From the NCBI GenBank assembly GCA_910583685.1, contig CAJTXY010000025.1:1-18061 (forward strand): DNA of 18,061 nt, given 5' to 3'. This DNA comes from an uncultured Bacilli bacterium. Its GTDB lineage: Bacteria; Bacillota_I; Bacilli_A; RF39; UBA660. Positions 13,511 through 18,061 of this stretch are shown here, piece by piece. How positions within the stretch are numbered: the first letter of the stretch is position 1; the number at the start of each line of letters is the position of its first letter. Under the pieces are notes generated by a model. The model had not been told where the DNA came from. It searched no databases and was given only the letters and a program-made list of their open reading frames with translations. The position numbers were made by a program, and so were the translations under genes.

Positions 13511-16003
13511 CTATTTGCCACAGCATTGTTTATACTTTTTACCTGATCCACAGGGACATTGATCGTTACGCCCTATTTTATTTACTCTTTTTGGTTGCTT
13601 TTTTGTTTCTTTTGTTGTTCCTTCATTCGTCTTTTTATTTTTTGCTACTTCTTTTCTTTCAATATTTTGTCTAATCTCTGCTTTCAATAAGAAGATAGCA
13701 ATATCTTTATCTATCTTTTGTAGCATTTGATCGAATAGTTCAAAACCTTCCATAGTATAAGCACGTAATGGATCTTCTTGTGCATAACCTCTAAGCCCAA
13801 TTCCCTCACGTAAATGCGACATTGTATTAATATGTTCCATCCAATAATTATCAATTACCTGTAGAGAAATTGCTTTTTCGAATTCTCCTGTTACCTCTTC
13901 TGGTACTGCACTTAGTTTTTCTTCATACTCATTTACTACTAACTTGTATAATTTATCAATTACATCATTTTCTTTCTCAGCATTAATAGATGATACTTTG
14001 ATGTCATTGTGCAATAAGTTCTCATTTGCAAACTCTATGATATCCTTCATATCCTCATCAGTTAAATACCCTTCTGGGGCAATATGAGAATTTACTAAAT
14101 CTTCTATATGATGGCGGAATGTATCAAGGATTGTTTTATGAATTGAATCATTATCTAAGATTTCATTTCGTTTATCATACATAATTTCACGTTGATTATT
14201 CATTACATCATCATATTGTAGTAATTGTTTACGAGTATCAAAGTTGTTTCCTTCTACACGTGCCTGAGCGGTACCAATTGATTTTGTAAAAGTCTTACTT
14301 TGAATTGCTTGATCTCCAAGTCCCATTGTTTTCATTAAATCTCGGATTCTGTCGCTTCCAAAACGAACCATAAGTTCATCTTCCATAGAAACAAAGAATT
14401 GGGTATATCCTGGATCTCCCTGACGTCCAGAACGTCCACGCAACTGATTATCGATGCGACGAGATTCATGGCGTTCTGTACCAACGACACATAAGCCGCC
14501 TAATTCTCTAATCTCATCTGATAATTTTATATCTGTACCACGACCTGCCATATTGGTAGCAATGGTTACTGATTTATGCTGTCCAATTTTTGATATAATT
14601 TCCGCTTCACGAGCGTGATTTTTGGCATTTAATACTTCGTGAGGAATTTTTGCTTGTTTTAAAAGTTTACTAATTAATTCACTTGTTTCAATGGCGATTG
14701 TTCCAATTAGAACTGGTTGTCCGCGATTATAACATTCTTTAACAAAGTCAATAATAGCACGGTATTTTGCCTCTTGTGTTGCATATACCAGGTCTGGTGC
14801 ATCATTTCTTTCTACAGGGCGATTTGTTGGAATCTCAATTACATACATATTGTATGTATCTCGAAACTCTTCTTCTTCTGTCTTTGCAGTACCTGTCATA
14901 CCTGCTAGTTTTTGATACATTCTAAATAAATTTTGAAATGTAATAGTGGCAAGAGTCTTGGTTTCTTGATTAATTGTTACGCCCTCTTTGGCTTCAATTG
15001 CTTGGTGAAGTCCATCACTGTAAGCACGACCTTTCATAAGACGTCCTGTAAATTGGTCAACAATTACTATTTCATTATCTTGGACTACGTAATCAAAATC
15101 TTTCTTCATTGCATAGTTTGCACGCAATGCTTGATTGATATAGTGTACAAGAGTGGAATTGTTTATATCATACAAATTGTCAATATGAAACACTTTTTCT
15201 GCTTTAATGCTACCATAATCATTCAAGTTGACACTTTTTGTCTTTTCATCATATATGTAGTCTTCCTCTAACTTTAAACCTTTTACAAATCGATCGGCCT
15301 CTATGTAAAGGTTTGCACTTTGCATTTGTCCACCAGAAATTATTAGTGGTGTTCTTGCTTCGTCAATTAAAACGGAGTCCACTTCATCAATAATTGCAAA
15401 ATTTAATGGCCTTTGTACTCGTTCTTCTTTGTGTACTACCATATTATCTCGTAAGTAGTCAAATCCTACTTCATTATTGGTTGTATATAAGATGTCACAG
15501 TCATATTGTTCCTGTTTTTCTTTGGCACTTAGATCTCTACTATTTACACCTACTGTTAATCCTAAAAATCTATGAATACCACCCATCCACTCTGCATCAC
15601 GCCCTGCTAAATATTCATTAACTGTTATAATATGAACTCCCTTTCCAGTTAAGGCATTTAAGTATGCAGGAAGAACACTTGTCAAAGTTTTTCCTTCACC
15701 TGTTTTCATTTCGGCAATATTTCCATAATGAATTGCCTGTCCTCCTAACAATTGCACATAGAAAGGTTTTTCACCAATGACACGATATGAAGCTTCTCTT
15801 GCAACTGCGAAAGCTTCTACTAAAATATCATCTAGGGTTTCTCCTTTTTTCAACCTCTCTTTAAATTCTTCTGTTTTTGCTTTTAATTCAGTATCTGTTA
15901 GCTTTGCCATTTCTTCATCTAGCTCCATAATGGCATCGGCTTGTTGTTCAAATTTTTTTAGTTCTTTATATTCATGATCAAACATTTTTCTAATAAAATT
16001 CAT
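13511..16003 (-). CDS. secA: SecA, preprotein translocase ATPase
   Basis: 830 residues, a normal length for Firmicute SecA. The motor drives unfolded preproteins through SecYEG. Motifs: MKTGEGKT Walker A (about 99-106), IIDEVDSVLIDEARTP Walker B region (about 204-219), the second nucleotide-binding domain with TNMAGRGTDIKL, and TERHESRRIDNQLRGRSGRQGD. The C-terminal zinc-binding tail is C-P-C-G-S-G-x8-CC (C816, C818, C827, C828), used for SecB or ribosome/lipid contacts. The SD AAGGAG lies about 12 bases before ATG 16003, a rather long spacer. Two promoter candidates and a terminator lie upstream. No SecM-like arrest ORF is seen in the leader. Confidence 0.98.
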   Translation of the reverse strand: MNFIRKMFDHEYKELKKFEQQADAIMELDEEMAKLTDTELKAKTEEFKERLKKGETLDDILVEAFAVAREASYRVIGEKPFYVQLLGGQAIHYGNIAEMKTGEGKTLTSVLPAYLNALTGKGVHIITVNEYLAGRDAEWMGGIHRFLGLTVGVNSRDLSAKEKQEQYDCDILYTTNNEVGFDYLRDNMVVHKEERVQRPLNFAIIDEVDSVLIDEARTPLIISGGQMQSANLYIEADRFVKGLKLEEDYIYDEKTKSVNLNDYGSIKAEKVFHIDNLYDINNSTLVHYINQALRANYAMKKDFDYVVQDNEIVIVDQFTGRLMKGRAYSDGLHQAIEAKEGVTINQETKTLATITFQNLFRMYQKLAGMTGTAKTEEEEFRDTYNMYVIEIPTNRPVERNDAPDLVYATQEAKYRAIIDFVKECYNRGQPVLIGTIAIETSELISKLLKQAKIPHEVLNAKNHAREAEIISKIGQHKSVTIATNMAGRGTDIKLSDEIRELGGLCVVGTERHESRRIDNQLRGRSGRQGDPGYTQFFVSMEDELMVRFGSDRIRDLMKTMGLGDQAIQSKTFTKSIGTAQARVEGNNFDTRKQLLQYDDVMNNQREIMYDKRNEILDNDSIHKTILDTFRHHIEDLVNSHIAPEGYLTDEDMKDIIEFANENLLHNDIKVSSINAEKENDVIDKLYKLVVNEYEEKLSAVPEEVTGEFEKAISLQVIDNYWMEHINTMSHLREGIGLRGYAQEDPLRAYTMEGFELFDQMLQKIDKDIAIFLLKAEIRQNIERKEVAKNKKTNEGTTKETKKQPKRVNKIGRNDQCPCGSGKKYKQCCGK

Positions 16004-16029
16004 AATAGATCCACTCTCCTTATCACATT

Positions 16030-16058
16030 ATTTTATCAAAAAAAAAGAACTGTGTTAA
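16030..16058 (-). promoter_or_regulatory. Proximal secA promoter
   Basis: The minus strand has TTAACA (16058-16053), a 17-nt spacer (mostly T) and TAAAAT (16035-16030). The -35 lies within the loop of the hpf terminator, so terminator and promoter share DNA. The predicted start is about 20 nt before the secA ATG. Confidence 0.55.
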
Positions 16059-16066
16059 GTCTTTTT
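16038..16066 (-). terminator. Terminator between hpf and secA
   Basis: Minus strand AAAAAGACT, loop TAACAC, AG(T)TCTTTTT with a one-base bulge, then a run of nine T (16046-16038). It would end hpf transcripts and any transcript from the distal secA promoter. Confidence 0.65.
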
Positions 16067-16145
16067 CCTACTTTCACATTCTTTTTTTATTAAATATCTT
16101 TTGATGCTAGTTTTATAGTAATTAAACTCTTCTTAATAAAAATGC

Positions 16146-16175
16146 ATTATACTGCCTTTTTCTACTCTGATTCAA
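16146..16175 (-). promoter_or_regulatory. Distal secA promoter candidate overlapping the hpf 3' end
   Basis: The minus strand has TTGAAT (16175-16170), an 18-nt spacer and consensus TATAAT (16151-16146). The start near 16139 would place the 16066-16038 terminator inside the secA leader. Confidence 0.45.
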
Positions 16176-16692
16176 TTACACCATAGCCCCCATCTTTACG
16201 TTTATACACGACTGCCGCTTTATTTGTTTCACTATCTTTATACATATAGAACTGATGTCCAATTAATTCCATTTGAAGAATTGCTTCTTCTTCACTCATT
16301 GGTTTTACTTCTACCTTCTTACGCTTAATGATTTCTTCTTTTTCTTCTGCTTTCTCTTCTTCTATAGCATTAAAGTCAAACTCTACTATTGTTTTTGCTT
16401 GTTTTGCCATTAACTTAGTTTTATTCTTTCTAATCTGTCTTTCCAAAACATCTACAGCCTTATCTACTGCCTTATAAAAGTCTTCCTGCTTTTCTTCACT
16501 TCTTAAAATTACTGATTTTAGCGGAATTGTGATTTCAACAATTTGCTCTTTTCCCTTTACTTTGATTAAAACTGTACAGTGTACATCGGATGCATTTTCT
16601 AGATATTTCTCTAACCTTCCTAACTTGTCGTCAATGTATGATTTCATTGACTCTGTGACACTTAGTTTGTCACCACGAATAATCATGAACAT
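16162..16692 (-). CDS. hpf: Long-form ribosome hibernation promoting factor (HPF)
   Basis: 176 residues. The N-terminal S30AE/RaiA domain (about 1-105) binds the decoding region of the 30S subunit. A charged linker (EEEKAEEKEEIIKRKK) follows, then the C-terminal dimerisation domain (about 130-176, EEAILQMELIGHQFYMYKDSETNKAAVVYKRKDGGYGVIE-type signature). The C-terminal domain makes this the long form, which pairs two 70S ribosomes into inactive 100S particles in stationary phase. ATG 16692 has a strong SD (AAAGGAGG, 8-nt spacer); a closer ATG is out of frame. It lies between the csp terminator and the secA leader, so it is probably its own transcript. Confidence 0.95.
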   Translation of the reverse strand: MFMIIRGDKLSVTESMKSYIDDKLGRLEKYLENASDVHCTVLIKVKGKEQIVEITIPLKSVILRSEEKQEDFYKAVDKAVDVLERQIRKNKTKLMAKQAKTIVEFDFNAIEEEKAEEKEEIIKRKKVEVKPMSEEEAILQMELIGHQFYMYKDSETNKAAVVYKRKDGGYGVIESE

Positions 16693-16730
16693 ATCATTCG
16701 CCTCCTTTACTATATATTATCATAAAGGTC

Positions 16731-16763
16731 AAAAAAAAACTACTTATTTTGTAGTAGTAGTTT
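16731..16763 (-). terminator. Terminator of the cold-shock gene
   Basis: Minus strand AAACTAC (16763-16757) can pair with GTAGTTT (16743-16737), followed by further T (nine in total). A shorter register uses ACTAC next to the stop. The stop codon (16746-16744) is inside the element, so the Thr-rich C-terminus encodes the 5' arm. Confidence 0.7.
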
Positions 16764-16962
16764 CTTTTACTAGTTTCACATGGTTAGCTTGTAATCCTTT
16801 TGACGTTTCAAGTAAAACAAACTCAACATATTGACCCTCAGCTAATGTTTTATAACCATCTTGTTCTATAGCAGAATAGTGTACAAAGATATCTTCGTTT
16901 TCTTTGTATTCAATAAAACCATAGCCTTTTTCGTTGTTAAACCATTTAACACGACCGACCAA
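16744..16962 (-). CDS. Cold-shock domain protein (CspA/CspB family)
   Basis: Single cold-shock domain, a single-stranded nucleic acid chaperone. RNP1 is KGYGFIEY and RNP2 is DIFVHYS, with the usual GRVKWFNNEKG opening. I choose TTG 16962 (72 residues). GAGGTG precedes it by 6 nt, and the product starts MVGRVKWF, as in family members of 66-70 residues. The longer reading from ATG 16998 adds 12 residues not typical of the family. The Thr-rich tail (ETTTTK) is formed by codons that also build the terminator. It has its own promoter and terminator. Confidence 0.95.
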   Translation of the reverse strand: MVGRVKWFNNEKGYGFIEYKENEDIFVHYSAIEQDGYKTLAEGQYVEFVLLETSKGLQANHVKLVKETTTTK

Positions 16963-17023
16963 CTTCAGCACCTCACCTTCATATAAAATTCTCATCATCT
17001 AGTTTCTCTATCTGTGTGTCTTT

Positions 17024-17032
17024 ATTCTAACA
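17024..17032 (-). promoter_or_regulatory. Extended -10 promoter of the cold-shock gene
   Basis: The minus strand reads TGTTAGAAT (TG, one base, TAGAAT) with no good -35. The start near 17017 gives a leader of about 55 nt. Confidence 0.5.
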
Positions 17033-17104
17033 CTTTTCTAAGAATATTTACGAAATTTCCTTTAATTGTCATTTTCGGACCGTTTTTGGTAATTTTTTCT
17101 ATTT

Positions 17105-17122
17105 TTTCGACAAATTTCGACA
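17105..17122. repeat. Direct repeat TTTCGACA x2, 10-bp period
   Basis: TTTCGACA at 17105-17112 and again at 17115-17122, exactly one helical turn apart, lies in the divergent region between csp and agrB. Such spacing suits a regulator binding site on one face, for example an AgrA/LytTR-type response regulator. The sequence alone does not prove it. Confidence 0.4.
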
Positions 17123-17143
17123 GAGAAAAAGAAGAGAGAGCCC

Positions 17144-17169
17144 GTGAAACGAATTTCACTAGATTTTTT
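17144..17169 (+). terminator. Hairpin plus T-run upstream of agrB
   Basis: GTGAAA (17144-17149), CGAA loop, TTTCAC (17154-17159), then TAGATTTTTT. It reads as a small plus-strand intrinsic terminator 48 bases before agrB. It could instead be an operator palindrome. Confidence 0.45.
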
Positions 17170-17217
17170 ATTTTTTTTGATAAACTGGCAATAGCTTAGC
17201 AAGATTGGAGTGATTAT

Positions 17218-17814
17218 TTGAAACAATTTTTTTTAGATAATGCAACTAAGTTTATTACTACTTATAAGGATTATACCAAAGATGAGGTAGAAAAATTACA
17301 ATATGGGTTAGAGGGCTTATATTTAACAATAACTAAAAGTATTATTATTATTTTAGTTTCTAGTATTTTAGGTATTGTTATAGAAACTTTAATTATCTTA
17401 TTTTTATTTAATATTCTAAGATTTACAGGATTTGGATTTCATGCTGCCAAAAGCTCTCATTGTTTGCTTTTGTCTATTATTCTATTCTCTTTATTACCAT
17501 TTTTATTTTTTACTATTAATTTAACTTCCTATATGAGAGTTATTATTGCATTTGGCTGTATTATTATCTTTTTATTATATGCACCTGCTGATACTATTAA
17601 AAGGCCATTACCAAATAAGAAAAAAAGAATTATTAGAAAAATCTTCACATTAATTATTTCTTTTATATATGCAATATTTATTTTAAATAATTTGCGAAGT
17701 AATATTTCTATTTTATTAATACTTTCACTATTAATTGAAGCAATTATGGTACATCCGTTTACATATAAATTATTTCGACAACCATATCGAAACTATCAAA
17801 ATTATGTTGTTTAA
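17218..17814 (+). CDS. agrB: AgrB-type membrane endopeptidase for autoinducer peptide maturation
   Basis: 198 residues, an integral membrane protein with four to six hydrophobic segments. The catalytic pair is visible: H75 (GFGFHAAK) and C82 (SSHC), seven residues apart as in the S. aureus enzyme (H77/C84). R68 and the YAPADTIKRPLPN block (121-133) are also typical of AgrB. The enzyme cuts the C-terminus of AgrD and forms the thiolactone ring. It starts at TTG 17218 with GGAG and a 7-nt spacer. The gene is on the opposite strand to the housekeeping genes and is followed after 46 bases by agrD. No agrC/agrA are in the remaining bases of the window. Confidence 0.94.
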   Translation: MKQFFLDNATKFITTYKDYTKDEVEKLQYGLEGLYLTITKSIIIILVSSILGIVIETLIILFLFNILRFTGFGFHAAKSSHCLLLSIILFSLLPFLFFTINLTSYMRVIIAFGCIIIFLLYAPADTIKRPLPNKKKRIIRKIFTLIISFIYAIFILNNLRSNISILLILSLLIEAIMVHPFTYKLFRQPYRNYQNYVV

Positions 17815-17860
17815 GTACAGAAGTATTTGAACATAGATAAGAAAAGAAGGGAGGATAATT

Positions 17861-17983
17861 ATGAAAGTGAGAATTGCAAAATTATTATCAGCATTTGCCT
17901 TAATGTTAGCATCTTCAGCTAGTCTTGGATGTGTATGGGTATGGGCTGATGAACCGAAGGCATTAAAATCAATGAATGATTAA
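17861..17983 (+). CDS. agrD: AgrD-type cyclic lactone autoinducer precursor, 40 aa
   Basis: The small ORF has a strong SD (GGGAGGATAATT before ATG). The product has the three AgrD parts: an amphipathic leader (MKVRIAKLLSAFALMLAS), a central core with C24 (SLGCVWVW) and an acidic tail starting ADEPKAL. By analogy with clostridial peptides such as those with C-L-W or C-P-W cores, the likely signal is a five-residue thiolactone, Cys24-Val-Trp-Val-Trp28, with a short N-terminal tail. Alternatively Ala29 may be included. The DEP motif after the core is the family's conserved cleavage-side tail. A terminator follows one base after the stop begins. Confidence 0.92.
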   Translation: MKVRIAKLLSAFALMLASSASLGCVWVWADEPKALKSMND

Positions 17984-18012
17984 AGCATCTTTAAGATGCT
18001 TTATGCTTTTTT
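17982..18012 (+). terminator. Terminator after agrD
   Basis: AAAGCATCT (17982-17990), loop TTA, AGATGCTTT (17994-18002) form a 9-bp stem, followed by ATGC and TTTTTT (18007-18012). It starts within the agrD stop codon, so agrB-agrD form a two-gene transcript; any agrC/agrA would need separate expression or readthrough. Confidence 0.8.
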
Positions 18013-18061
18013 ATATTGATATCATCAACTTTTGAATGTAAAAATTGTTAATAACTTTGCA

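Noticed and set aside
1..18061. CRISPR array, insertion sequence, prophage or tRNA genes
   Set aside because: No regularly spaced repeats, transposase or integrase motifs, att-like duplications or tRNA cloverleaf signatures seen.

Overview
The window is AT-rich DNA from a low-GC Gram-positive (Bacillota-type) chromosome. It carries AGGAGG-type ribosome binding sites, an RF2 gene with the classical frameshift, a long-form HPF, an FtsEX/PcsB-like division module and an AgrB/AgrD pair. The two secreted or wall-related functions (FtsEX plus a secreted M23 hydrolase) argue for a walled cell rather than a mollicute. I infer a gut-type Bacilli/Erysipelotrichia-like or Clostridia-like lineage, but the sequence alone does not fix the genus. 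All recognised protein genes except the agr pair at the right edge lie on the minus strand.

Reading in the direction of transcription (right to left): a cold-shock gene, a ribosome hibernation factor and secA stand as short units separated by terminators, followed by a degenerate Ppx/GppA-like gene and a leaderless M23-type protein. Then comes prfB with a programmed +1 frameshift, directly followed by two tandem YitT-family membrane proteins and a terminator. Next is the ftsE-ftsX-M23 (PcsB/EnvC-like) division operon, with an extended -10 promoter just behind the previous terminator and a strong terminator at its end. A 490-base gene-poor stretch with several inverted repeats separates it from uvrB and a coupled radical SAM/SPASM gene. 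The left end holds a shortened Rel (RSH) protein behind a leader made of a promoter, a 30-codon ORF and a large hairpin, and finally an amidoligase-like gene with its own promoter and terminator.

On the plus strand are agrB and a 40-aa agrD (right edge, with terminator; agrC/agrA would lie outside if present). A compact structured RNA candidate lies at 12390-12465, between the Ppx-like and M23 genes. It has a -10 box placed for a start at its first G, a two-part hairpin, and a terminator whose 5' arm could instead pair with the upstream hairpin loop.

The best candidates for something new are: (1) the Rel protein with an intact hydrolase site, a Gln where the synthetase catalytic Glu is expected, no C-terminal regulatory domains and a short-ORF/hairpin leader; (2) the 76-nt plus-strand RNA; (3) the agrBD pair with a predicted Cys-Val-Trp-Val-Trp thiolactone; (4) the inverted-repeat-rich region upstream of uvrB. 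The rest looks like ordinary housekeeping sequence.
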